DNA of 64,000 nt from a virus, in the IMG/VR virus record IMGVR_UViG_3300030450_002944, positions 17,308-81,307 of that record, one strand, 5' to 3'. Position numbers and translations under genes: made by a program. The notes under the pieces are model-generated. The model did not search any database. It saw only the letters and a program-made list of their open reading frames with translations, and was not told the DNA's origin. Each line of letters opens with the position of its first letter. Position 1 is the first letter of the stretch. Positions 56,595-64,000 of the stretch are shown here, piece by piece.

Positions 56595-59500
56595 ATGACT
56601 TGGTTTGAAAAACAAGGAAGAGAAGGTTTAATTCCTAAAAAAGTTTCTGAAACTGTCCATCCAAAAGAAGGGCTTCCATTTGAAAGACTTAGTACAGTAT
56701 ATGTCAAGCCTGAAGTCCCAGACTTTGTAAATGATTGGTTAGAAGATTTTGATTCAAAAACACCAGTCTATTTAGTTGGAGGTTCAGTTAGAGATTCATT
56801 ATTAGGAGAAACCCCAAAAGATATAGATGTAATTACTTTCCAACCAAAAGAAGATATAGAAGCGAGTCTAAAAAATTCTAAAACGAAATTCTATCAAGGT
56901 GGAAAAAATTTACCTAACTTACTTACTGCCAATCTAGGCAAGGATCAATTAATTGATATTGTAAGTATGGATACAGATATAGGATCTGAGCTAGTAAGAA
57001 GAGATTTCACAATAAATGCTATGGCTCAAAGACCAGACGGTGAGATTATAGATCCATTTGGGGGACGAAAAGATTTAAAAGAAGGTGTTTTAAGATCTCC
57101 AAAAGATGATAGTGATAAGGTATTTGAAGATGATCCTTTAAGAATGCTTAGAGCAGCTAGATTTATTGGTGATTTAAACTTAAAACCTCATAGTTCTGTA
57201 ACTCAAGCTATCCAAAAACATAAAGATTTATTATCAAATCTTCCAAAAGAACGTATAGGTATGGAATTTGGAAGAATATTATATTCTAAAGATCCAATAT
57301 CTGGATTAAAATTCTTAAAAGATAATGACATGTTAAAATATATTGACCCAGCTTTACAAAGAATGGTTGGATTTGTTCAAAATATAGAAGGGCATGACTA
57401 TGATGTTTGGAATCACACACTTAAATCCTTAGAACATCATATAACTAAAGATAAAAAAAGTCCAGACTTAGCTACTAGACTAGGAATTTTATATCACAAT
57501 GTAGGTAAGCCTGCAACAGCTAATTCTAATAATAGCAATTTTGATAATTATGAATCTATTGGAGCACAAATTGTAGAAGAAAGCCTTAATTCTTTACGAC
57601 TACCTTCTGATATGATAGATACTGTTAGAAAGTTAGTACAACACCATACTTCTGCAAAGACTGCAAAAACTGAAGGTGATCATAGAAGAGTACAACTGAA
57701 GTTAAGACATGACTTAAACAAACTTAATTATGTAGCAACTGCTCATGAAGTAGGAAAAGAAGGTAATGTAAATGCCGACACTTCTCATATAGTTGAATTT
57801 CAAGACACTATTGATAAATTAGATCCTGTATCAGCTGAAGGTGAGGGTTCTTCAAAACTTTCCCCATTATCTGGAAAAGAGATTATGGACGCATTAAATA
57901 TTGTTCCTAATAAAAAAGGTGGGGGTGAAAGAATTGGCAAGATAAAAGACTTCTTAGACAATCTAGTTGTTGAAGGTGAACTAAAACAATCTGATAAAGA
58001 AGGAGCTTTAGAAAGAGCTAAACAGTATCATTCTACATTCACTATGAAGTCTACTGATATTTTAAAAGGTTGGCTAAATATATTGAAAGACGAGGATATT
58101 ACAGGTGAGGCATTTGCAGGTCATACAGAAGATGCAGATGGTAATTTAGTATTTGATGCAAGTAAAAAGAAGCAAAAACAAGAAGTAGCTGATTGGCATG
58201 CTAATTTTGAAAAGCAGAAAAGACTTGATGCGGGATTAATTCCAAAAAAACTTACTGATAAAAATGGTATTGAGGTTACACGTTGGATAAACCCAAAAAA
58301 AGATGATGTGGAAATGGATAAAAATTCCCCAAATTTTGCAATGAGAGATTTAAAACATACTTATGGCACTAGTAATGCGAAAGAATTATGGGAAAAATAT
58401 AAAAAACCTGTTCTAGATAAAAAAACCGGAGAGCATTTAAAAGATGAAAAAACTGGTGAATTAAAGTATACACATAGTATTACACTTCCTCATCCAGAGG
58501 ATTCAAAAAGTTCACATTATCATGGAGAAGGTAGAAAAGGTAAAAAACTTGGCAGTTCTGAGAAATGGATGAACGCTGATAATATACATTTCGATGATGA
58601 TCCTTTTTCATTATATCCAATAAAAGCAACAAATGAAAAGGGGAAGATAATAAAAGATAAAGGTCCAACATATGATCATCCAGAACATACAGCTATGAGA
58701 TGGAAAACAAAAGCAGCTGGAGTCACAGCCATATATATGAGAAAAGATCCGTTAAATGATGCTTTAGAAGCAGAATATAAAAAAGATAATCCAGCCTTAG
58801 AGGCAATAATGACAGGTTTAATGTTTAAAAGTGGGATTAGAGTAGGTAATCCTGCCGATGCTAAAGAATTATTAGCAGCTCTAGATAAACCTGCTTCATT
58901 TGGAGCCTCTTCTTTACAAAAACAACATCTTAGGATTGATGGGGATAAGATTTACCATAAATTTCCGGGTAAGAAAAAGACGATGCAAGAAGCTCCCGAA
59001 CCTATAGTTGATGCAAATTTAGCAAAAGCATTGACTAAGATAATGAAAAACAAAAAAGATGATGATTTTATATTTCAAAAAGATAATGGGGTGATTGTTA
59101 ATGAAGGAAGCACTCAAAAATGGCATAATAAAGCAATGAAAATTCATCCGGATAATCCAGTTACTAATCATAATTTTAGAACTTTCGTTGGAACAAGTAT
59201 GGCAGTAAATAATGTAGCTGACTTTCTTAATAATCCAGAGGTTATAAAAGAGCTTGATAAAACAAATAAACTTCCAATTAAAACTAAAGGCGAGTTTAAG
59301 GATTTTACACATAGAATGGCAATTGATTCAGCTAAACAATTAAGTCATGTTAGTGGAGATGGTAACAAAATCAATCCACAGATAACTTTAGATCATTATA
59401 TAAAGCCAGATACTTTTACATATAAACAATCAGATGGTAAGAATGTATTAATAGAATCCGCAATTGATGATGATAGCACGAAAATATCTAAAGAATATCA

Positions 59501-59984
59501 AGACTTTATGGAAAAAGCTACAGGTAAGAGAAGACTAACTAAAGAAGATATGATTTTAAAAGATCCTGAAAATATGACAAAATCTTTAGATGGTAAAGAA
59601 TTCGACCCTACTAGAAAAAAGGAAAAAGATATAGATACATATTTTGAAAACAGGAAAGAAAAAGAAGAAGATAGGAACTATGGGCTAGATAAAATCCCAG
59701 CTCATATGAGACCTAGACCTAAATATTTCGCAAAAACATGGATTGAAGATTTAGCAGAGAAGGGCTTCCAAGCTCCCATAGTTAAATCTATTAGTCCAGA
59801 TGGATCCAAAATGTGGTTCATTGAAGGAGGTACAGACTTTGTAGCATCATTAGGAGCAAGTGGTGTTGGACATGTTGAGAAAGCAACTTTCCCACCATTA
59901 CCATCCAATGCAACAAATAAAATAAGTTATGCACCTTCAGCTTCCAATAAAAGACGGGAGGAAGATACCGATGAAGAAGAATAA
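56595..59984 (+). CDS. CCA-adding-type nucleotidyltransferase + HD-like + topoisomerase IB fusion (1129 aa)
   Basis: Residues about 58-240 form a class II poly(A)/CCA nucleotidyltransferase head: YLVGGSVRDSLLGETPKDID with the DxD at 76-78, RRDFTINAMA near 135, and FEDDPLRMLRAARF. An HD-like domain follows (HTLKSLEHH near 275, but the HD pair reads His301-Asn302). From about 700 to 945 lies a topoisomerase IB catalytic domain: R749 (SGIRVGN), FGASSLQKQHLRI, K793 (FPGKKK), R862 (NHNFRTFVGTS) and the nucleophile Y935 (LDHYIKP). A charged tail ends the protein. The gene starts eight bases after the portal gene. No named family covers this order. Confidence 0.82.
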   Translation: MTWFEKQGREGLIPKKVSETVHPKEGLPFERLSTVYVKPEVPDFVNDWLEDFDSKTPVYLVGGSVRDSLLGETPKDIDVITFQPKEDIEASLKNSKTKFYQGGKNLPNLLTANLGKDQLIDIVSMDTDIGSELVRRDFTINAMAQRPDGEIIDPFGGRKDLKEGVLRSPKDDSDKVFEDDPLRMLRAARFIGDLNLKPHSSVTQAIQKHKDLLSNLPKERIGMEFGRILYSKDPISGLKFLKDNDMLKYIDPALQRMVGFVQNIEGHDYDVWNHTLKSLEHHITKDKKSPDLATRLGILYHNVGKPATANSNNSNFDNYESIGAQIVEESLNSLRLPSDMIDTVRKLVQHHTSAKTAKTEGDHRRVQLKLRHDLNKLNYVATAHEVGKEGNVNADTSHIVEFQDTIDKLDPVSAEGEGSSKLSPLSGKEIMDALNIVPNKKGGGERIGKIKDFLDNLVVEGELKQSDKEGALERAKQYHSTFTMKSTDILKGWLNILKDEDITGEAFAGHTEDADGNLVFDASKKKQKQEVADWHANFEKQKRLDAGLIPKKLTDKNGIEVTRWINPKKDDVEMDKNSPNFAMRDLKHTYGTSNAKELWEKYKKPVLDKKTGEHLKDEKTGELKYTHSITLPHPEDSKSSHYHGEGRKGKKLGSSEKWMNADNIHFDDDPFSLYPIKATNEKGKIIKDKGPTYDHPEHTAMRWKTKAAGVTAIYMRKDPLNDALEAEYKKDNPALEAIMTGLMFKSGIRVGNPADAKELLAALDKPASFGASSLQKQHLRIDGDKIYHKFPGKKKTMQEAPEPIVDANLAKALTKIMKNKKDDDFIFQKDNGVIVNEGSTQKWHNKAMKIHPDNPVTNHNFRTFVGTSMAVNNVADFLNNPEVIKELDKTNKLPIKTKGEFKDFTHRMAIDSAKQLSHVSGDGNKINPQITLDHYIKPDTFTYKQSDGKNVLIESAIDDDSTKISKEYQDFMEKATGKRRLTKEDMILKDPENMTKSLDGKEFDPTRKKEKDIDTYFENRKEKEEDRNYGLDKIPAHMRPRPKYFAKTWIEDLAEKGFQAPIVKSISPDGSKMWFIEGGTDFVASLGASGVGHVEKATFPPLPSNATNKISYAPSASNKRREEDTDEEE

Positions 59985-60837
59985 AACACTTAATAGATTA
60001 TTAAAGTTATTGAAAGAAGGTGGAGCCGCTACGTCAGGTAGTTTTGGAGATGGTGGTGGAACTGTATTTACATCTACAGATTCTGGAATTTTCAATCCAA
60101 CTCATGGTGGAGGGGGTTATAAAAGAAAAGAGCCTCATATAAAGAAGCCTAAAAAGAAAAAGAGTGGGATTGAGAGATTAGATGCCTTCCTTAGAGAATA
60201 TAGTCCTGTACCAAAATCCATGGAAAAATCTTACAATGCTTCAGAAGAACTAATTGAATTAATTAATTGGGTAAGGAAAGCAGAATATCCTACAAGAGGT
60301 TATGGAGGCAACTTAGGTAGAAAACAATTAGACTGGAAGAAACCTAATAGTAATGAAGAACCTCCTAAAGCCTCTGAATTTAAAGGAGAGATTAATCATG
60401 AAGAAGATGAATCGGCAGTGATTGAGCAAAAAGATATGGAACAAAAAATTAGAAATCTAGATGATAATTCTAGAAAAGAAGGACGAGATCATTCAACCGA
60501 AGATGAAACTATGTCTGCAGATACACCTGAATTAGTTACTCAAAAAGGTTTATCTCCATCAGCTGATAGTTCTAACCCTTATAAAAGAGGGGGTAGAATG
60601 GATAACCTTGATGACAATCCTGAAATAAACAAAGACGAGCTAGATAAATTTATAGATAAATATCTAACTATAGATAAAGAAGTGGGTGGTGCAGTTACTC
60701 AAACTACCTTTCAAGAAAGAGAAGTACTTGATGAGGATGAAGATGTAAAAGACGAAGACATGATTGAAGAAGAAAACCATGTAAAAGAAGTAGTGCATCC
60801 TAAAGGACAAAAAGGAACTTACTCTACAGACGACTAA
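59971..60837 (+). CDS. Hypothetical structural-block protein (288 aa)
   Basis: ATG 59971 is chosen because GGGAGGAAG lies upstream; it overlaps the fusion gene by 14 bases. Basic N-terminus (MKKNKTLNRLLKLLKE), Gly-rich linker, lysine cluster, a helix near residue 95, then a long acidic, disordered tail. Composition resembles phage scaffold or internal head proteins, but no motif supports a specific role. Confidence 0.7.
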   Translation: MKKNKTLNRLLKLLKEGGAATSGSFGDGGGTVFTSTDSGIFNPTHGGGGYKRKEPHIKKPKKKKSGIERLDAFLREYSPVPKSMEKSYNASEELIELINWVRKAEYPTRGYGGNLGRKQLDWKKPNSNEEPPKASEFKGEINHEEDESAVIEQKDMEQKIRNLDDNSRKEGRDHSTEDETMSADTPELVTQKGLSPSADSSNPYKRGGRMDNLDDNPEINKDELDKFIDKYLTIDKEVGGAVTQTTFQEREVLDEDEDVKDEDMIEEENHVKEVVHPKGQKGTYSTDD

Positions 60838-60869
60838 AAAGAATTAGTGGGAAATATATCCCCTAATAC

Positions 60870-60884
60870 AGTATAATAGTATAG
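60870..60884 (+). promoter_or_regulatory. Candidate late -10 motif, copy 7
   Basis: AGTATAATAGTATAG, 27 bp before the BMP gene start, with no TTGAC box upstream. Identical 15-mer at 63568-63582. Confidence 0.6.
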
Positions 60885-60911
60885 AACCATTAATTAGAAA
60901 AGGGGGACGAA

Positions 60912-62060
60912 ATGTCAAAGTTTTTCCAATTTATTTTATTATTAGCAATGTTTCCACTCTTATTGCTAGGGTGTGAAAGTATAGAAGAACCAAAGGACAC
61001 GAAGATCGGAATGATATTAGTCGGTCCTAAAAACGATAAGGGTTGGTCTCAAGCTCATTACGAAGGTGGTGAGTATGTAGTTTCTCAACTAGGTGGAGAA
61101 ATGATAACAGTTGATCTTGTAAACCCCGCAGATTCCCCAGACTTAACTATCCCTTCAATTGCCGAAGATATGATCTCTCAAGGAGCATCTATAATTTTTG
61201 CTACTTCAGATGATATGAAAGATGGTATATTAGAAGCTGCAGAGAAATATCCAGACACCGATTTCGTCTGGTCTACAGGAGATAGTGCATTAGTAGTCGG
61301 ACAAGGCTATAAACCTGAATTAAAAAACCTATCTAATGTAATGGGTAAGATGGAATATGGTCAAATGATTGCAGGTTGTGCAGCAGCTATTAAATCTAAA
61401 GAAGGAAAGATTGGTTTTCTTGGTCCATTAGTTAATGATGAGACAAGAAGATTAGCAAATGCTACCTACCTTGGAGCTTTACATTGTGCTGGAGATAAAG
61501 AAATTGATTTCGATGTAACTTGGATTGGATTCTGGTTTCATATTCCGGGCATGACTTTAGATCCAACACAAGTAGTTAATGAATTTTATGACTCTGGTAG
61601 GGATGTTGTAATCTCTCATATAGATACTACTGAAGCCGTAGTTGTTGCAGGACAAAGAGCCGCTGGAGGAGAGGATATATGGGTAGTACCTTACGATTAT
61701 AAAGGAGCTTGTGAACAATCCCCAGAAATTTGTCTAGGAGTAAATTACTTTAATTGGGGCTATGACTATTTAGAACTGGTTGAACTAAGTAACTCAGGTA
61801 AATTTGAAAACAATTGGATTTGGACTGATCCTAACTGGGCTAATTTAGAAGAATCTATTGTAGGTTTTAAATATGGAGATGGTTTAGATCCAAAGGAAAA
61901 AGCTAAAGTAAGTAGCTTTATAACTGAATTAAAAGACGGGCTCAATCTATTTAAAGGACCATTATATTTTGAAGATGACTCAGTATACCTAGAAGAAGGT
62001 AAGGAAGCATCTGATATAGATATATGGTACACCCCAAAACTACTAAAAGGCATCAAATAG
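60912..62060 (+). CDS. BMP-family substrate-binding lipoprotein (382 aa)
   Basis: Signal peptide with lipobox at residues about 17-21 (LLLLGC; Cys lipidated). Mature protein follows the basic membrane protein/PnrA-Med pattern: IGMILVGPKNDKGWSQAHYE, IPSIAEDMISQGASIIFATS, VWSTG, NVMGKMEYGQMIAGCAAAIK, GKIGFLGPL, and VISHIDTTEAV. Bacterial relatives deliver purine nucleosides to an ABC transporter; no permease or ATPase gene is adjacent. It would be exported and anchored by host machinery, capturing nucleosides or coating the cell surface (inference). Confidence 0.88.
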   Translation: MSKFFQFILLLAMFPLLLLGCESIEEPKDTKIGMILVGPKNDKGWSQAHYEGGEYVVSQLGGEMITVDLVNPADSPDLTIPSIAEDMISQGASIIFATSDDMKDGILEAAEKYPDTDFVWSTGDSALVVGQGYKPELKNLSNVMGKMEYGQMIAGCAAAIKSKEGKIGFLGPLVNDETRRLANATYLGALHCAGDKEIDFDVTWIGFWFHIPGMTLDPTQVVNEFYDSGRDVVISHIDTTEAVVVAGQRAAGGEDIWVVPYDYKGACEQSPEICLGVNYFNWGYDYLELVELSNSGKFENNWIWTDPNWANLEESIVGFKYGDGLDPKEKAKVSSFITELKDGLNLFKGPLYFEDDSVYLEEGKEASDIDIWYTPKLLKGIK

Positions 62061-62062
62061 AC

Positions 62063-62092
62063 TTGACACAGCTAGGTCAAATATGATAAAAT
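62063..62092 (+). promoter_or_regulatory. Sigma70-type promoter P11
   Basis: TTGACA (62063-62068), 18-bp spacer ending in ATATGA, TAAAAT (62087-62092). It overlaps the ATG at 62083, so it more likely serves the gene at 62216. Confidence 0.75.
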
Positions 62093-62397
62093 ATAATAAG
62101 AGCACTGGAAATATATGCGATAAATGTGGTGGTTTTATGAGATTAGATGAGGATGATGATTTAAAATGCATGCAGTGTGGAAGAGCAATAATATTAAAGT
62201 TAGCAAGGAGCAAACATGTGGAACAAAGGCGAGACAAAGATACCAGCCAAGGCACAAACAGAACTAATAAGAAGAAGACAAGCGGGAGCAACGTGGACAG
62301 GTCTATCGGAATGGCTGAAGTCAGTATTCGGGATAGAAATACATCGAACCAATATTCAAAGATGGTACGACAAGGAGGTCTATTTAGGCGAAGATGA
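62083..62397 (+). CDS. Possible zinc-ribbon protein overlapping the phosphoesterase gene (104 aa)
   Basis: CDKCGG and CMQCG near residues 12 and 29 form a convincing zinc ribbon (about 40 residues). The frame then runs 182 bases into the next gene in another frame, where the sequence is low-complexity. No good ribosome site, and the ATG lies within promoter P11. Either a real overlapping gene read from an upstream transcript or the remains of a small gene. Confidence 0.45.
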   Translation: MIKYNKSTGNICDKCGGFMRLDEDDDLKCMQCGRAIILKLARSKHVEQRRDKDTSQGTNRTNKKKTSGSNVDRSIGMAEVSIRDRNTSNQYSKMVRQGGLFRRR

Positions 62398-63574
62398 AGC
62401 TATAATAGATCCTGAATTAGATCCAACTCATCATATTAAGATGGGAAAGAAAGCTGAAACTTATAAAGCGGAAGCTAAATATTTCAAAAAACTTTATGAA
62501 ACTACAATCAAAGATCAAGCTAAACAAGAAATCTTTGAAGAGTCAATTATTAAATTAGCACCTGCATTCGATAAAGCTAAAAAAGTTAAAGTCCGAAAGC
62601 CTTCAGGAAAGATAAAGGGTAGCAGTGCTCAAAGTATGATTGCTCCGCTTACTGATACCCACGTTGGAGATAGAGTAGAAAGTGATCAGATGGCAGGTTT
62701 GAATCATTACAATATTGACATATTCAACCGAAGGCTTTATGGATGGGCAAATCAAGTATTAACACTAGCAGAACTTAGAAGAAACTCTGTAGAAATAGAT
62801 GAACTTGTAGTTCCTATGTTAGGCGATATGATTAGTGGAGACATACATGAAGAGTTAGCAAGAACGAATGTGGACAACTGTATGGGACAAATGATACGAG
62901 GAGCTAACTTAATTGCTCAAGCATTAATATTTCTAGCCCCACACTTTAATAAAGTTAGAGTAGCTTGTGTAGTAGGTAATCATGGTAGAATGACTAGGAA
63001 ACCACCTATGAAAGATAAGCATCAAGATTGGGATTATATGTTGTATCAATGGATTTCCGCATTTTGCAAGAATCAAACTAACATTGAATTCCATATTCCA
63101 AAAACATTTTCTACTACAATTGAAGTAGCTAATAGACAAATACTTTTGACACATGGAGACTTCATTAATGGAGCTGGTAGTGGTACTGCAATCACTAAGG
63201 GTGTGTTAAATATGAGAAATGTACTTCAATTCAGAAGAGGCTTAGAAGATGAAATCCGAAATCTTGAAGTTAAAGATTTAGAAGAAGCAGGAATGTCTAC
63301 ATACTTCGATTCTGTTTTGATGGGACACTTCCACAGAATAGATGAGATTGATATTGGAACAGGTAACATACATATCTGTGGTTGTATGAAGGGTGGAGAC
63401 GAATTTGCAATGCAGAGAGTTCAGGCAATTAATAAGCCAAGACAGCTAGTATTGTACTACCATCCAAAATATGGGGAAATAGGTAAAGAAATCATCTATT
63501 TAAACCGATATGATGCCACTGAAAGTCAATTTAATGACATTTTACCGGAAGTTTGGAGCCAAAATCTAGTATAA
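62216..63574 (+). CDS. HTH-metallophosphoesterase (452 aa)
   Basis: N-terminal helix-turn-helix (AKAQTELIRRRQAGATWTGL, HRTNIQRWYD) followed by a calcineurin-like phosphoesterase: PLTDTHVGD near residue 143, MLGDMISGD near 202, VVGNHGR near 250, LTHGDF near 309 and MGHFHR near 379, giving the full set of metal-binding Asp, Asn and His. AAGGAG upstream. DNA-bound phosphoesterase/nuclease, SbcD-like in catalytic core, or a phosphatase with regulatory domain; no SbcC partner is seen. Confidence 0.85.
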   Translation: MWNKGETKIPAKAQTELIRRRQAGATWTGLSEWLKSVFGIEIHRTNIQRWYDKEVYLGEDEAIIDPELDPTHHIKMGKKAETYKAEAKYFKKLYETTIKDQAKQEIFEESIIKLAPAFDKAKKVKVRKPSGKIKGSSAQSMIAPLTDTHVGDRVESDQMAGLNHYNIDIFNRRLYGWANQVLTLAELRRNSVEIDELVVPMLGDMISGDIHEELARTNVDNCMGQMIRGANLIAQALIFLAPHFNKVRVACVVGNHGRMTRKPPMKDKHQDWDYMLYQWISAFCKNQTNIEFHIPKTFSTTIEVANRQILLTHGDFINGAGSGTAITKGVLNMRNVLQFRRGLEDEIRNLEVKDLEEAGMSTYFDSVLMGHFHRIDEIDIGTGNIHICGCMKGGDEFAMQRVQAINKPRQLVLYYHPKYGEIGKEIIYLNRYDATESQFNDILPEVWSQNLV

Positions 63575-63582
63575 TAGTATAG
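63568..63582 (+). promoter_or_regulatory. Candidate late -10 motif, copy 8
   Basis: AGTATAATAGTATAG overlapping the end of the phosphoesterase gene; precedes two small membrane protein genes. Confidence 0.6.
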
Positions 63583-63636
63583 ATATTATAATAGGACAAT
63601 TAGTATCTACATTTTTATGGGGAGATAAATGAAGAT

Positions 63637-63723
63637 ATGTCAACTAAAGATTTAATAAAAATAGCCTTCTTTATTGCAGGGTGTTTTGTTATGATGCTAA
63701 TTGTCGGCGAATATACTAGCTAG
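63637..63723 (+). CDS. Single-span membrane peptide (28 aa)
   Basis: One transmembrane helix (IAFFIAGCFVMMLIV) with short polar ends. GGGGAG lies 12 bases upstream, rather far; an ATG at 63629 reads into an immediate stop. Could be a small holin-type or antiholin peptide, but nothing proves it. Confidence 0.5.
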   Translation: MSTKDLIKIAFFIAGCFVMMLIVGEYTS

Positions 63724-63732
63724 AGGAGCCAA

Positions 63733-64000
63733 ATGAAAATAAAATTACCTAACTTCAAAAAAGTTGGAAACTTAGCATTAGGGATGTTTACATTCTTTAC
63801 AATAATTGCAGGAACACTAGGTTTCGCAATTACTGCTATTAATCCAGTTAATCTATGGTGGAAAGTTGCCCCGATAGAAACCCCATTCGGTATAATTACA
63901 TACTCAATGGTAATGTCATATCTTGACTTTCTACAACAATACTACTATTATTCATTAGGCACATCTGCATTTACTATTTTACTAGGACTTGCAGTACACC
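63733..64000 (+). CDS. Multi-span membrane protein, 3' truncated
   Basis: 89 codons to the window end, preceded by AGAGGAG. Hydrophobic segments near residues 15-36 (LGMFTFFTIIAGTLGFAITA), 52-66 and 75-88. Unrecognised; a holin or other lysis-associated membrane protein is one possibility. Confidence 0.6.
   Translation, partial: MKIKLPNFKKVGNLALGMFTFFTIIAGTLGFAITAINPVNLWWKVAPIETPFGIITYSMVMSYLDFLQQYYYYSLGTSAFTILLGLAVH

Noticed and set aside
58700-59440. Tyrosine integrase
   Set aside because: R-K-R-Y catalytic order is shared by integrases and topoisomerase IB, but RVGN, FGASSLQ and NFRTFVGT segments follow the TopoIB pattern, and it is fused inside a structural-region protein with no att site nearby.
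62216-63574. SbcCD complex
   Set aside because: The phosphoesterase motifs resemble SbcD, but there is no SbcC-type ATPase in the window and the protein has an N-terminal helix-turn-helix instead.

Overview
The window looks like one contiguous, AT-rich segment of a tailed double-stranded DNA phage genome (Caudoviricetes, siphovirus-type tail genes). It holds terminase, portal, tail-tube, frameshifted tail chaperone, tape-measure-like and fibre genes, a complete replication module, and densely packed genes with AGGAG-type ribosome sites. No integrase, tRNA, rRNA or CRISPR array was seen. I do not recognise a major capsid protein or lysis genes, so the genome probably continues beyond one or both ends. 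The host cannot be named from sequence. A lipoprotein of the BMP nucleoside-binding family, a bS21 ribosomal protein and a class II ribonucleotide reductase point to an environmental bacterium.

Layout. (1) 1-4.1 kb, plus strand: small, mostly acidic hypothetical genes in short operons. Each operon is driven by a near-identical TTGACT-N18-TATAAT promoter whose upstream end overlaps the previous stop codon. (2) 4.1-11.2 kb, mostly minus strand: one- or two-gene cassettes separated by 12 copies of an 18-bp element (GGAGTTATATGATATATC). Four candidate structured RNAs lie in regions 1 and 2, one of them about 300 nt. (3) 11.3-38.4 kb, plus strand: a secreted or membrane peptide, a thermonuclease, a 1224-residue protein with a PAP2 phosphatase domain, coiled-coil proteins, long fibres, connector, tail tube, gpG/gpGT chaperones with an A-AAA-AAA slippery site, two tandem paralogous tape-measure-like proteins, and a hub-fibre ending in an S74 self-cleaving chaperone domain. 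(4) 38.5-50.4 kb: Hsp20, sigma factor, DnaB-type helicase, primase, putative SSB, family A polymerase, bS21, DUF3310 and MazG-like proteins, RecA-like recombinase, two PD-(D/E)XK nucleases and a RuvC-like resolvase. (5) 50.4-64 kb: terminase subunits, class II ribonucleotide reductase, portal, a 1129-residue fusion of CCA-adding-type nucleotidyltransferase, degenerate HD domain and topoisomerase IB, a BMP lipoprotein, an HTH-metallophosphoesterase and membrane peptides.

Regulation. Two promoter classes are visible. The first is a strong host-type promoter with an almost invariant 18-bp spacer and a TG-extended -10; it drives the accessory cassettes, the structured RNAs and the heads of a few later operons. 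The second is a -10-only motif, AGTATAATAGTAT, in front of the nuclease, connector/tail, BMP and terminal membrane genes. It is a natural candidate target for the phage sigma factor at 38943-39467 (inference).

Most notable items: the nucleotidyltransferase/TopoIB fusion, the cassette-boundary element, the ~300-nt RNA, the twin tape-measure-like genes, the PAP2-containing structural protein and the BMP lipoprotein.
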